A stretch of 64,000 nt of DNA from Lichenifustis flavocetrariae (GTDB lineage Bacteria; Pseudomonadota; Alphaproteobacteria; Rhizobiales; Beijerinckiaceae): assembly GCF_026130545.1 (NCBI RefSeq), contig NZ_JAMOIM010000015.1, positions 62,001 to 126,000 of the forward strand, written 5' to 3'. Under the pieces are notes generated by a model that had not been told where the DNA came from, made no database searches, and saw only the letters and a list, made by a program, of their open reading frames with translations. Below, in pieces: positions 54,040-62,558 of the stretch; positions within the stretch are counted from its first letter, which is position 1, and the number at the start of each line of letters is the position of its first letter. The translations under genes were made by a program, and so were the position numbers.

Positions 54040-56349
54040 ATGAACGAAATCCATAAAAGGATCGCCGACGAACTCGGGGTGCGTGAGCCGCAGGTCGCGG
54101 CCGCCGTCGGCCTGCTGGACGGCGGCGCGACGGTGCCGTTCGTGGCGCGCTATCGCAAGGAGGCGACCGGCGCGCTCGATGACACGCAGTTGCGACGTCT
54201 CGAAGAACGGCTCACCTACCTGCGCGATCTCGAAACCCGCCGGGCCGCGATCCTGAAATCCATCGGCGAGCAAGGCAAGCTCGACGCGGCCCTGGCTGCC
54301 CAGATCCGGGCAGCCGACAGCAAGGGGCGGCTCGAAGATATCTATCTGCCATTTCGGCCCAAGCGCCGGACCAAGGCCGAGGCGGCCCGGCAGGCTGGGC
54401 TCGAACCCCTCGCCGACCTCCTTCCCGGCCAGCCCGAGCGCGACCCGGCCCTGGCGGCGCGGGCCTTTGTCGATGCCGACAAGGGCATTGCCGACGCTGC
54501 CGCGGCGCTCGAAGGCGCGCGCGCGATCCTGGTCGAGCGGTTCAGCGAACAGGCCGACCTCATCGGCCCGCTGCGCGAGACCATGTGGACGCGGGGACGG
54601 TTGACCTCGAAGATCAAGAAGGGCAAGGCCGAGTCCGGCGCCAAATTCAGCGACTATTTCGATTTCGCCGAGCCGTTCCCGAAACTGCCGTCGCATCGCA
54701 TCCTGGCGCTGTTTCGCGGCGAGACGGAGGGTGTGCTCGATCTCACCTTCGATGCCGAGCCGGCCGTGGCCCCACCAGGGTCGAGCCCCTATGAGCCGCG
54801 GATCATGATGCGCTTCGGGCTTAGCGAGCGCGGGCGGCCGGGTGACATCTGGATGCGTGAAACCGTGCGGCAGGCCTGGCGCGGCAAGATCCTGCCCGGC
54901 CTGTCCAGTGATCTGCGAACGCGGCTGTGGGATGCGGCCGAGACCGAGGCCGTGCGGGTCTTCGCCGGCAACCTCCGGGATCTGCTTCTCGCGGCGCCGG
55001 CTGGATCGCGCCCCACGATGGGGCTCGACCCCGGATTCCGCTCGGGCGTGAAAGTGGCCGTGGTCGATGCGACCGGCAAGGTCGCGGCGACGGTCACGAT
55101 CTACCCGCATGAGCCGCAGCGGCGATGGGACGAGGCGCTCGCGGTCTTGGGGCGGCTCGCCGTCCAGCATCGGGTGGAACTGATCGCGATCGGCAACGGC
55201 ACCGCGTCGCGCGAGACCGACAAGCTGGCCGCCGATCTCATCAAGGCGCGGCCGGAGCTGGGTCTCACCAAGGTCACGGTGTCGGAAGCCGGCGCCTCGG
55301 TCTATTCGGCCTCGGCCTTCGCGTCGCAGGAATTGCCGGACCTCGATGTGACGCTCCGGGGGGCCGTGTCGATCGCCCGTCGTCTGCAGGATCCGCTGGC
55401 CGAACTCGTCAAGATCGACCCGAAGTCGATCGGCGTCGGGCAATACCAGCACGACCTCGGCGAGGGAAAACTGTCGCGCTCGCTCGAAACGGTGGTCGAG
55501 GATTGCGTGAACGCGGTCGGGGTCGATCTCAACACGGCCTCGGCGCCGTTGCTGGCGCGCGTGTCCGGTGTCGGCGCCGGTCTTGCCCAGGGCATCGTGG
55601 CCTTTCGTGACGCCAACGGGCCGTTTCCATCACGAAAGGCGTTGAAGAAGGTGCCGCGGCTCGGGCCGAAGGCGTTCGAGCAATGTGCCGGATTCTTGCG
55701 CATCAATGGCGGCGAGGATCCGCTCGACGCCTCGGGCGTCCACCCCGAAGCCTATCCGGTGGTCCGCCGCATTCTGGAGGCGGCCGGGACGCCGCTCAAG
55801 GCGATCCTCGGCAATGCCGCGACATTGCAGGCGCTGAAGCCGCAGAGCTTCGTCGATGCGACCTTCGGCCTGCCCACCGTGACCGACATTTTCGCGGAGC
55901 TCGAAAAACCCGGCCGCGATCCGCGCCCGGCCTTCAAGGTCGCGACCTTCAAGGAGGGCGTCGAGGCACTCAGTGATCTTGTGCCCGGAATGGTTCTCGA
56001 GGGCACGGTCACCAACGTGGCGGCCTTCGGGGCCTTCGTCGATATCGGCGTGCACCAGGACGGTCTTGTCCATGTGTCGGCCATGAGCAGGACCTTCGTG
56101 AAGGACCCACGGGCCGTCGCGAAACCGGGCGATACCGTGACCGTCAAGGTGCTGGAAGTCGACCGCGCGCGGAAGCGCATCGCGCTCACGCTTCGGCTCG
56201 ACGATGAGATCGGCGCCAAGCCGGAGCGGCCTGCCCGTGAGACCCCGCGCAGCTTCGCGCCATCCACACCCGCAGCGCGGCCGGCGGCCGCAGCCGAGCC
56301 TTCAGGCGCGCTGGCGGAGGCGCTCCGACGCGCGAAGCAAGGCAAGTAG
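54040..56349 (+). CDS. tex: Tex family RNA-binding transcription accessory protein
   Basis: A 769-residue nucleic-acid-binding protein. Order: N-terminal Tex helical bundle (PFVARYRKEATGALDDTQLRR near residue 30), YqgF/RuvC-like domain (GLDPGFRSGVKVAVVDATGK near 325), helix-hairpin-helix repeats (LNTASAPLLARVSGVGAGLA near 500, KKVPRLGPKAFEQCAGFLRI near 535), and a C-terminal S1 domain (LVPGMVLEGTVTNVAAFGAFVDIGVHQDGL, near 650). All are standard for Tex. The protein is essential or important in several bacteria and related to Spt6, but its exact role is unclear. It ends with a Pro/Ala-rich tail. Confidence 0.95.
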   Translation: MNEIHKRIADELGVREPQVAAAVGLLDGGATVPFVARYRKEATGALDDTQLRRLEERLTYLRDLETRRAAILKSIGEQGKLDAALAAQIRAADSKGRLEDIYLPFRPKRRTKAEAARQAGLEPLADLLPGQPERDPALAARAFVDADKGIADAAAALEGARAILVERFSEQADLIGPLRETMWTRGRLTSKIKKGKAESGAKFSDYFDFAEPFPKLPSHRILALFRGETEGVLDLTFDAEPAVAPPGSSPYEPRIMMRFGLSERGRPGDIWMRETVRQAWRGKILPGLSSDLRTRLWDAAETEAVRVFAGNLRDLLLAAPAGSRPTMGLDPGFRSGVKVAVVDATGKVAATVTIYPHEPQRRWDEALAVLGRLAVQHRVELIAIGNGTASRETDKLAADLIKARPELGLTKVTVSEAGASVYSASAFASQELPDLDVTLRGAVSIARRLQDPLAELVKIDPKSIGVGQYQHDLGEGKLSRSLETVVEDCVNAVGVDLNTASAPLLARVSGVGAGLAQGIVAFRDANGPFPSRKALKKVPRLGPKAFEQCAGFLRINGGEDPLDASGVHPEAYPVVRRILEAAGTPLKAILGNAATLQALKPQSFVDATFGLPTVTDIFAELEKPGRDPRPAFKVATFKEGVEALSDLVPGMVLEGTVTNVAAFGAFVDIGVHQDGLVHVSAMSRTFVKDPRAVAKPGDTVTVKVLEVDRARKRIALTLRLDDEIGAKPERPARETPRSFAPSTPAARPAAAAEPSGALAEALRRAKQGK

Positions 56350-56430
56350 CCAGGCCTCGCTGCCGGGAGGGTCATCGGGCCAAGCCGAGTCCCGCTTGGG
56401 AGCGGAGTGCCTCCACCTCTATCGCTTGGT

Positions 56431-56513
56431 TGTCATCGCGAGCGAAGCGTGGCGATCCACGTCCCCGACGCTTCATGGATTGCCACAGCGGCTTCGCCGC
56501 TTCGCAATGACGT
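56431..56513. repeat. Palindromic intergenic repeat (REP-like)
   Basis: Imperfect palindrome between tex and the Gfo/Idh gene. The left arm TGTCATCGCGAGCGAAGCG is followed by GGCGATCCAC, and the right arm ATGGATTGCCACAGCGG continues into GCTTCGCAATGACG. It resembles the widespread alphaproteobacterial intergenic repeat with TCATTGCGAGCGAAGC and GATTGC...GCAATGA ends. Such elements occur in many copies in chromosomes and can fold as RNA. Only one copy is in this window. Confidence 0.7.
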
Positions 56514-56553
56514 GGATGATGACGCCTTGCAGAGACCCGGGAAGCCGTCGCGG

Positions 56554-57690
56554 TCAGGTGCTCTTCGTCGATACCCAACGCTTCTCCCGCGCCGACCGAT
56601 AGGCGAGCTCCACCAGCGACTGGATCTCGGCCCCCTCGGCAAAATCAGGCCCGAGCTTCTCACCCCCGGCGACGGCAACGAGAAAGTCCCGCACCTCGAT
56701 CGCCTTGAGGTCGTTGAAGCCGATCTGGTGGCCCGAGGCGACGCAAAAGGCGCCATAGGGTTCGTGTTCGGGCCCGGCGAAGATGGTGCGGAACCCGCGC
56801 AGACCGGTCTTGTCGTCCGTGAAATAGACCCCGAGCTCGTTGAAGCGTTCCTGGGTGAACACGATGGCGCCTTTAGACCCGTAGACCTCGAAATCGTGCT
56901 GCATCTTGCGGCCCGTCGCGATCCAGTTCGCCTCCAGGCTGCCGGTGGCGCCGTTCTCGAAGCGCAGGAACAGGCGGGCGACATCGTCCACCTCGACGGC
57001 GCGCGTCTCGGTCGCGCCTTGGCTGACTGGACGGGCCGCGATGGGGGTTGCGATGTCGGCCATGAGTTCGATCACGGGGCCGACGAGATAGCGCGCCGTC
57101 GCGAGGATATGGCTACCGATATCGGCCAGGGCACCACCGCCGCCGGACGGGTCGAGGCGCCAGGCCCAGGGCACACGGGCGTCCGCCATGAAATCCTCGG
57201 CGTGAATGCCGCGAAAGGTGCGGATCTCACCGATCTCCCCATCCGCGATGAGGCGCTTGGCGAGCCCGAGCATTGGGTTCTTGAGATAGTTGAAACCAAC
57301 CTGGGTCATGAGGCCGGCCGCCTCGGCCGCCTTCGTCATCTCCCAAGCGTCCGCCGACGTCGGCGCGAGAGGCTTCTCGCAATAGACATGCTTGCCGGCC
57401 GCGATGGCGGCCAGCGCCATCTCGCGGTGAAGTGTGTTGGGTGTGGTTATGTCGATGATCTGGATCTCGGGATCGTCAAGCAGGTCGCGCCAGTCGCCGG
57501 TCGAGCGGCGAAAGCCGAGCGCCTGGGCGGCCCGCGCGGCGGCCGGTGCGGTGACGTCCGCTAGGACCGCGAGATCGACATCATACGGCAGGTCGAAGAC
57601 CCGGCTCGCTGTCGCGAAGCCGAGCGCATGTGTCTTGCCCATGAAGCCCGACCCGATCAGGCCGACACCGATTTTTTGTTTGCTGGTCAT
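56554..57690 (-). CDS. Gfo/Idh/MocA-family oxidoreductase
   Basis: A 378-residue NAD(P)-dependent sugar or polyol dehydrogenase. The Rossmann start is IGVGLIGSGFMGKTHALGF, followed by IIDITTPNTLHREMALAAIAAG and the catalytic-pocket motif KHVYCEKPLAPT, where the Lys is the family's proton relay. The C-terminal alpha/beta domain has VGFNYLKNPMLGLAK and GALADIGSHILATARYLVG. Substrate is unknown; members act on inositol, glucose derivatives, xylose and others. It is downstream of the DhaKL operon on the same strand but separated by 328 bases, so it may belong to the same catabolic set under another promoter. Confidence 0.88.
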   Translation of the reverse strand: MTSKQKIGVGLIGSGFMGKTHALGFATASRVFDLPYDVDLAVLADVTAPAAARAAQALGFRRSTGDWRDLLDDPEIQIIDITTPNTLHREMALAAIAAGKHVYCEKPLAPTSADAWEMTKAAEAAGLMTQVGFNYLKNPMLGLAKRLIADGEIGEIRTFRGIHAEDFMADARVPWAWRLDPSGGGGALADIGSHILATARYLVGPVIELMADIATPIAARPVSQGATETRAVEVDDVARLFLRFENGATGSLEANWIATGRKMQHDFEVYGSKGAIVFTQERFNELGVYFTDDKTGLRGFRTIFAGPEHEPYGAFCVASGHQIGFNDLKAIEVRDFLVAVAGGEKLGPDFAEGAEIQSLVELAYRSAREKRWVSTKST

Positions 57691-58018
57691 GCCAAGCTTC
57701 CTCCTCGGGACATGAAGCTATCGCGTAACCGGACCCACTGCGAGCATGCACGGGGCTCGGCGGGTGCTGTGTCCCTTCGCCCTGTAAGCGGCGACCGCAT
57801 TCACATCTCTCGGCGGAGCTTCATGAAATTCCCCTCTCCACAAGGGAGAGGGGAGAAAACCGCGCCAGGCCTTCGGACAATGTGTGAATCCGAGCGCCGC
57901 TTGCGGGTCGAAGGGTCAAAACCAGCCATCGGCGAACAGTCGGACCCGATGCACCTTAATATAAGCTTGCAGATAAGACGGCAGGTTCAGTGGGACGAGG
58001 GAGTGAACTCCCTCGATC
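57691..58018. other. Intergenic region with two inverted repeats
   Basis: A 328-base gap between the oxidoreductase and dhaL, with no gene. At 57830-57854 TCCCCTCTCC / GGAGAGGGGA is a 10-bp stem of the common proteobacterial intergenic-repeat type. At 57996-58015 CGAGGGAGT-GA-ACTCCCTCG is a 9-bp palindrome three bases after the dhaL stop (- strand) and could act as its terminator or mRNA-end stabiliser, though no T-run follows. Confidence 0.5.
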
Positions 58019-58672
58019 TTACCCGCGCGACGGCAATTGCCGGATCAATCCATCCGCCAGCGTGGTGAGCAGCAGGCGACACGAGGCGGCGCCCGCGTCA
58101 TGGAAGCCGCGTGATCGCTCGCCGAGGCGGCTCGCGCGGCCGATCTTCGCCACCATGTCGCGGGTCGACTCGAAGCCCCGGTCGGCGCCCGCCTTGAGGG
58201 CGGTGAGGCAGTCCGCGAAGGGCTCTCCGCGCGCCGCCGCGGCCTCATAGGCATCCGCGGCCGGGACGAGGACATCGACGAGCGACTTGTCGCCCTGCTT
58301 GGCCTCGCCGAGGTCGACCACGGCCGCGATGCCCTTGCGCAGCATGAGGCCGAAACTGTCGCGATCGAGCACGGTCCGGCCGCGCAGGAAGGTCGACATG
58401 TCGAGGAAGAAGCTGCCGTAGAGCGGCCCCATCGAGCCGCCGATCTCGTCGAGGAGCGTCTCGGCAAGCGTGCCGAAGCCTTCGCCGAGGCCCTGTGGCG
58501 CCGCAGCGAGCCGCTGGCCCGTCATGCGGAAGCCCTTGCTCATGTTGACGCCATGGTCGCCGTCGCCGGTGGCACCGTCGAGTTCGCTGAGGTACGCGGC
58601 TTTGTCCACGATGGCCTTGACCATGTCGCCGAGGATCGGCCCGGCGGCTGTCAAATCAACGCTGTCGGTCAT
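58019..58672 (-). CDS. dhaL: DhaL subunit of a dihydroxyacetone-kinase-type enzyme
   Basis: A 217-residue ADP/ATP-binding subunit of a two-subunit DhaK-type kinase. The Mg/nucleotide motif is LDGATGDGDHGVNMSKGF near residue 35 (conserved Asp residues), with GGSMGPLYGSFFLDMS near 78 and AKQGDKSLVDVLVPAADAY near 125. ATP-dependent (rather than PTS-linked) kinases have this subunit in the free form; no PTS DhaM is seen here. Three bases separate it from the upstream dhaK stop. In other bacteria such pairs phosphorylate dihydroxyacetone or erythrulose. Confidence 0.92.
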   Translation of the reverse strand: MTDSVDLTAAGPILGDMVKAIVDKAAYLSELDGATGDGDHGVNMSKGFRMTGQRLAAAPQGLGEGFGTLAETLLDEIGGSMGPLYGSFFLDMSTFLRGRTVLDRDSFGLMLRKGIAAVVDLGEAKQGDKSLVDVLVPAADAYEAAAARGEPFADCLTALKAGADRGFESTRDMVAKIGRASRLGERSRGFHDAGAASCRLLLTTLADGLIRQLPSRG

Positions 58673-58675
58673 GGC

Positions 58676-59701
58676 TCAAGCTCCCGGAACAGTGAGGCCG
58701 ATCGAGCGCGCGGGCTTGCCGATCAGCCGGTCGAGTTCGCCGTCGAGACGCGTCAGCGTGATCGACGCCCCCATCATTTCGAGCGAGGTGAAATAATTGC
58801 CGACGAAGCGGTGACGGATCGTCAGGCCGTGGGCCGCCAGGATCTCGGCCACATGCGTGTAGAGGATGTAGAGCTCCATCACGGGCGTGGCGCCCAGACC
58901 CGAGAGCAGCACCGCCACGTCCTCGCCCCGGCCGAACGGCAGGTCGGGCAGGATCGTGTCGAGCATCAGGGCCGCCATCTCGCGCGCGGGCTTCACCGGC
59001 ATCACGGCCACGCCCGGCTCACCATGGTGACCGATGCCGACTTCCATCATGCCGGGCTCGATGGTGAAATTGGGCTTTCCAGCGGCCGGGATCGTACAGG
59101 CCGAAAGGCCGATGCCAACGCTGCGTGTGCTGTCGATCGCCTTCTGGGCGACCCCGATCACGGCATCGAGGTCGGCGCCCTCCGCCGCAAGCGCCGCGCC
59201 GGCTTTCCACATCAAGACCTCGCCCGCGACACCCCGGCGCTTGCCGATCTGGTCCTTCGGGGCGGAGGCGGCGTCGTCATTGGCCACCACGGTCTTGACC
59301 GTCAGTCCGTCGCGTTCAGCGAGTTTTACGGCCATCTTCACGTTCATGTTGTCGCCGGCATAATTGCCGTAGAGGCAAGCGACGCCGCGCCCGCCGTCCG
59401 CCGCCTTGAAGGCGGCCTCGAAGGCGCGCGCCGTCGGCGAGGCGAAGACTTCGCCGGTTGCGACCGCGTCGACCAATCCGGGGCCGACGAAGCCGATGAA
59501 GGCCGGCTCATGGCCGGAGCCGCCGCCGGTCACGATACCGACCCGGTTCGTCACCGGCTGCACGGCCCGGAAGACGCGGGCATGCGGCGTCGTGATGACG
59601 AGATCCGGATGGGCCGCCACGATGCCGGCCAGGGCTTCCGCCGCGACGTCGTCGGGATCGTTGATGATGCGATTGAGAGGCACGGGAGCGTCCTTCGTCA
59701 T
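58676..59701 (-). CDS. dhaK: DhaK substrate-binding subunit of a ketose kinase
   Basis: A 341-residue DhaK domain protein from ATG 59701, whose start overlaps the SDR stop by four bases. IVTGGGSGHEPAFIGFVGPG near residue 55 and LYGNYAGDNMNVKMA near 110 are conserved. The substrate forms a hemiaminal with the His in EVGIGHHGEPGVAVMPVK near 222. C-terminal VLLSGLGATPVMELYILY and SLEMMGASITLTRLDGEL complete the pattern. Related pairs act on dihydroxyacetone or on D-/L-erythrulose, and the genetic context with an SDR and sugar transporter favours a ketose produced by polyol oxidation. Confidence 0.92.
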   Translation of the reverse strand: MTKDAPVPLNRIINDPDDVAAEALAGIVAAHPDLVITTPHARVFRAVQPVTNRVGIVTGGGSGHEPAFIGFVGPGLVDAVATGEVFASPTARAFEAAFKAADGGRGVACLYGNYAGDNMNVKMAVKLAERDGLTVKTVVANDDAASAPKDQIGKRRGVAGEVLMWKAGAALAAEGADLDAVIGVAQKAIDSTRSVGIGLSACTIPAAGKPNFTIEPGMMEVGIGHHGEPGVAVMPVKPAREMAALMLDTILPDLPFGRGEDVAVLLSGLGATPVMELYILYTHVAEILAAHGLTIRHRFVGNYFTSLEMMGASITLTRLDGELDRLIGKPARSIGLTVPGA

Positions 59702-60459
59702 TGGATCGTGTAGCCGCCGTCGATCGCGAGATCGGCGCCGTTGACCATGGCGGCCGCCGGGCTCGCGAGATAGAGGACCGCGAGCGCGATCTCCTCGGGC
59801 TGGGCGAAGCGGCGGGACGGGATCAGCTTCTTCATGGCTTCGCCGACCTCTCCCGCCCAGGCCTTCTTGCCGAGTTCGGTTTCGACCACGGTGGGGCTGA
59901 TGCTGTTCGTCGTGATGCCGTGCGGACCCCATTCGAGGGCCATGACCTTGGTCATCCCGACGATCGCGGCCTTGCTGGTGCAATAGGCGACGTGGGATTG
60001 CAGCGCCACGGTCGCGGCCTGCGACGCGAGGTTGACGATCCGCCCGGTGCGGCGGCCGATCATGTGGCGGCCGGCGGCCTGCGCGAAGAGGAACGGCGCG
60101 GTCAGGTTCACGGCGAGCGTCAGGTCCCAGTCGACGCGCGTGGCCTCCTCGGCGGGAGCGAGGCGGACGATCCCGGCGTTATTGATCAGAATATCGAGTT
60201 GGCCGAATTGTGCGACCACCTGGTCCACGACCTGCTGCGGCGCGTTATCAGCCGTCACGTCGATTTCGATCCCGACGTGACCCTCACCCAGCGCCTGCGC
60301 GGCCTTCATGACGGCAGGGTCGCGATCCACGAGCGCCACGCGGGCGCCCCGCGCCGCGAGCGCGGTCGCGATGGCGGCGCCGATGCCGGCCGCGCCGCCA
60401 GTCACGAGCGCGGTCTGGTTGCGCAAAGAAAAAGCGGTGTCGAAGTCGAAACGATCCAT
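59698..60459 (-). CDS. SDR polyol dehydrogenase (probable)
   Basis: A 253-residue SDR from ATG 60459 (AGGAGG about ten bases upstream). The NAD site is ALVTGGAAGIGAAIATAL with the acidic VALVDRDPAV favouring NAD+. The rest is LINNAGIVRLAPAEE, the catalytic Ser in IVNLASQAATVALQSH, and YCTSKAAIVGMTKVMALEW, with C-terminal GADLAIDGGYTIQ. The pattern is like GolD and other polyol (threitol/arabitol) dehydrogenases. Overlap with dhaK (ATGA) shows the two products are made together, so oxidation of a polyol to the ketose phosphorylated by DhaKL is likely. The frame to 60522 is not needed. Confidence 0.85.
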   Translation of the reverse strand: MDRFDFDTAFSLRNQTALVTGGAAGIGAAIATALAARGARVALVDRDPAVMKAAQALGEGHVGIEIDVTADNAPQQVVDQVVAQFGQLDILINNAGIVRLAPAEEATRVDWDLTLAVNLTAPFLFAQAAGRHMIGRRTGRIVNLASQAATVALQSHVAYCTSKAAIVGMTKVMALEWGPHGITTNSISPTVVETELGKKAWAGEVGEAMKKLIPSRRFAQPEEIALAVLYLASPAAAMVNGADLAIDGGYTIQ

Positions 60460-60499
60460 CCTAGGTTTCCTCCTCTTGTCGTTGGCATGCGGTGCGAGT

Positions 60500-61420
60500 T
60501 CAGGCATCGACGATCGTGACATTCACCTTCTGCTCTGCCAGACGCTCGCGGTCATGTGCCGGCAGGCCGGCATCGGTGATCACCACATCGAAGGCGTCGA
60601 GCGCGGCGAGCCGGTTCAAGGCCGTCACACCGAATTTGCTGCTGTCGACGATCAGCACCCGGGTCTGCGCGATGCTCATCAGGGCTCGCTTGATCTTCAG
60701 GACTTCCTCGTCCTGGTGGTAGGCGACGCCGCTCAGCACCGCCGAGGTCGACATGAAGCAGATGTTCGCCCTGAGCGACGCGATGGCGTTTTCGCAGATC
60801 AGGCCGAAGAAGGCGTTGAGCCGCGGGTTATGGGTGCCGCCGAGGCCGATCAACTGGATGCCATGCGCCTCCTTGAGCTGATCGATCATGGCGATGCCAT
60901 TGGTGATCACATGCAGAGGCGTGCGGCTCAGCAGGTGCGGCGCCATCAGCAGCGTCGTGGTCGATTCGTCGAGGATGATGGACTGGCCGGGCTGCACGAG
61001 ATCGGCGGCGGCGCGCGCGATGGCTGACTTCTGTCGCTCAGCCAGATGCGTGCGGTAGGAGAAGCTGCTCTCCACCGTGTTCGATTCGTGGATCGTGACG
61101 CCGCCATGCTGCTTGCGCACCATGCCGCGCTCGGCAAGCGCATCGAGATCGCGATGGATCGTCATCCGGCTCACGCCGAAGCGGGCGGCGAGTTCGTCGA
61201 CCTGCGCCGAACCGCGTCGCACGATCTGCTCCAGCATCAGCTTACGCCGGTTGTCGATGGCGCCGGCGCTGCGTCCTCTATCCGGCGCGGCCTCGTCCAG
61301 CTCTGGCGGGGCGGAGGCCGCACCACCGCCGACGCCTTCACCCTCCTCGGAAGAAGGTGGCGAGCCGTCACTTGTTGTGCGGACCGGCTGGTCGGCAAGC
61401 GTTGTGGGCAGGGCACGCAC
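60500..61420 (-). CDS. DeoR-family transcriptional repressor of the polyol operon
   Basis: A 306-residue DeoR regulator. The HTH is VDELAARFGVSRMTIHRDLDAL near residue 75 (three-residue variant of the usual TIRRDL), followed by a DeoR C-terminal sugar-phosphate-binding domain with SIILDESTTTLLMAPHL, VITNGIAMIDQLKEA and FMSTSAVLSGVAYHQDEEV. The family is usually relieved by a phosphorylated sugar. The first 55 residues are a Pro/Gly/Glu-rich stretch starting at GTG 61420, unusual for DeoR. It lies between the binding-protein gene and the SDR gene, in the same direction, so it probably controls this operon. Confidence 0.88.
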   Translation of the reverse strand: MRALPTTLADQPVRTTSDGSPPSSEEGEGVGGGAASAPPELDEAAPDRGRSAGAIDNRRKLMLEQIVRRGSAQVDELAARFGVSRMTIHRDLDALAERGMVRKQHGGVTIHESNTVESSFSYRTHLAERQKSAIARAAADLVQPGQSIILDESTTTLLMAPHLLSRTPLHVITNGIAMIDQLKEAHGIQLIGLGGTHNPRLNAFFGLICENAIASLRANICFMSTSAVLSGVAYHQDEEVLKIKRALMSIAQTRVLIVDSSKFGVTALNRLAALDAFDVVITDAGLPAHDRERLAEQKVNVTIVDA

Positions 61421-61487
61421 GTGGGCGGGATGTCTCTGAACGAGGTGGCTGCCGCCCGGCGGGAGCCGGACGGCAGGAGAGGCGACC

Positions 61488-62513
61488 TTACTGGTTGGCG
61501 TATTTGCCGGAGGCCATGTTGGCCTTGATCAGCTCCGGCAGGCCGGCGATGAACTTGTCGGCATTGTCGAAGAGCTGGTCGTAATATTTGTTCACGTCCG
61601 CCTTGGTGATGCCGGGCATCTGCAGCATCGCCTCCTTCGGGACTTCCTTGCCCTGGACGTGATTGATCGCGACCTGCACGGCCATGCCGAGTTCAAGCGC
61701 ACCGTTCTGCAAGTTCGTCTGGATCATGTCGCCGGAACGGACCGCGCGCAACCCGTCCTTGATGGCGTCGACGCCCGAGACCGGGATCTTACCATTCAGG
61801 CCCTTCTCCTTCAGGGCCTGGATGGAGCCGATCGCCATATCGTCGTTTTCCGAGATCAGGCCATTGATGTCCTTGCCATAACGCGACAGCCAATCCTGCA
61901 TCAGCTTATAGGCCTGCGTGCGCTCCCAGTTTGCCGGCTGCATGGCCAGCACCTTGATGTCGGGATTCTTGGCCAGCACGTTTTGAATGCCCTTGGTGCG
62001 GTCGATCGCACCGGACTGGCCGACCGGCCCCTGCATGATCACGACATTGCCCTTGCCGTGCAGGGCGTCCACGACTGCCTGCGCTTCCTGCTCCCCGGCG
62101 CCGACATCGTTCGGGCCGACGTAGGACACAAGCTTCTCGGCTTCGGGGCCGCTGATCGACAGGTTCGTCGCGATCACCGGGATGCCGGCGGCGGTCGCCT
62201 GGGCGATCTGCGGTCCGAGCGTCGATGAATTCACCGCCGCGATGATGATGACGTCGACCTTCTGGTTGATGAACTGCTGGATCTGAGAGATCTGCGTGTT
62301 CACATCGCTCTTGGCGCTTTGCCACAGAAGCTTGGCGTTGTTGGCCTTGGCGATGGCCTCGGCGCCTTGCTTGCCCCAGGCGATGAAGGAGGTCATGTCA
62401 TAGGCCGTAAAACCGATGACCGGATTGGCCTTGTCGGCGAAGGCCGGGCTGGCGAACATCAGGGCGGCTGTGGCGAACAGGGCGGCTTTCAGGCCGGTGC
62501 GCTTGGACATCAT
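61488..62513 (-). CDS. Periplasmic sugar-binding protein of an ABC transporter
   Basis: A 341-residue ribose/galactose-type (RbsB-like) solute-binding protein. Signal peptide (AALFATAALMFASPAFA), then a two-lobe type I fold with PVIGFTAYDMTSFIAWGKQ, QIQQFINQKVDVIIIAAVN, IPVIATNLSISGP, VVIMQGPVGQSGAIDRTKGI and ENDDMAIGSIQALKEKG (sugar site and hinge). AGAGGA lies seven bases before the ATG. The exact ligand is unknown; with DhaKL and an SDR it may be a small polyol. The gene follows the permease after 45 bases. Confidence 0.92.
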   Translation of the reverse strand: MMSKRTGLKAALFATAALMFASPAFADKANPVIGFTAYDMTSFIAWGKQGAEAIAKANNAKLLWQSAKSDVNTQISQIQQFINQKVDVIIIAAVNSSTLGPQIAQATAAGIPVIATNLSISGPEAEKLVSYVGPNDVGAGEQEAQAVVDALHGKGNVVIMQGPVGQSGAIDRTKGIQNVLAKNPDIKVLAMQPANWERTQAYKLMQDWLSRYGKDINGLISENDDMAIGSIQALKEKGLNGKIPVSGVDAIKDGLRAVRSGDMIQTNLQNGALELGMAVQVAINHVQGKEVPKEAMLQMPGITKADVNKYYDQLFDNADKFIAGLPELIKANMASGKYANQ

Positions 62514-62558
62514 GTGGCTTCCTCTCCGTGAGCTTTGCTTGGCGACGGTCGACGGGGC

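Noticed and set aside
53830-55452. 540-codon antisense frame opposite tex
   Set aside because: Shadow of Tex domains that are all intact.
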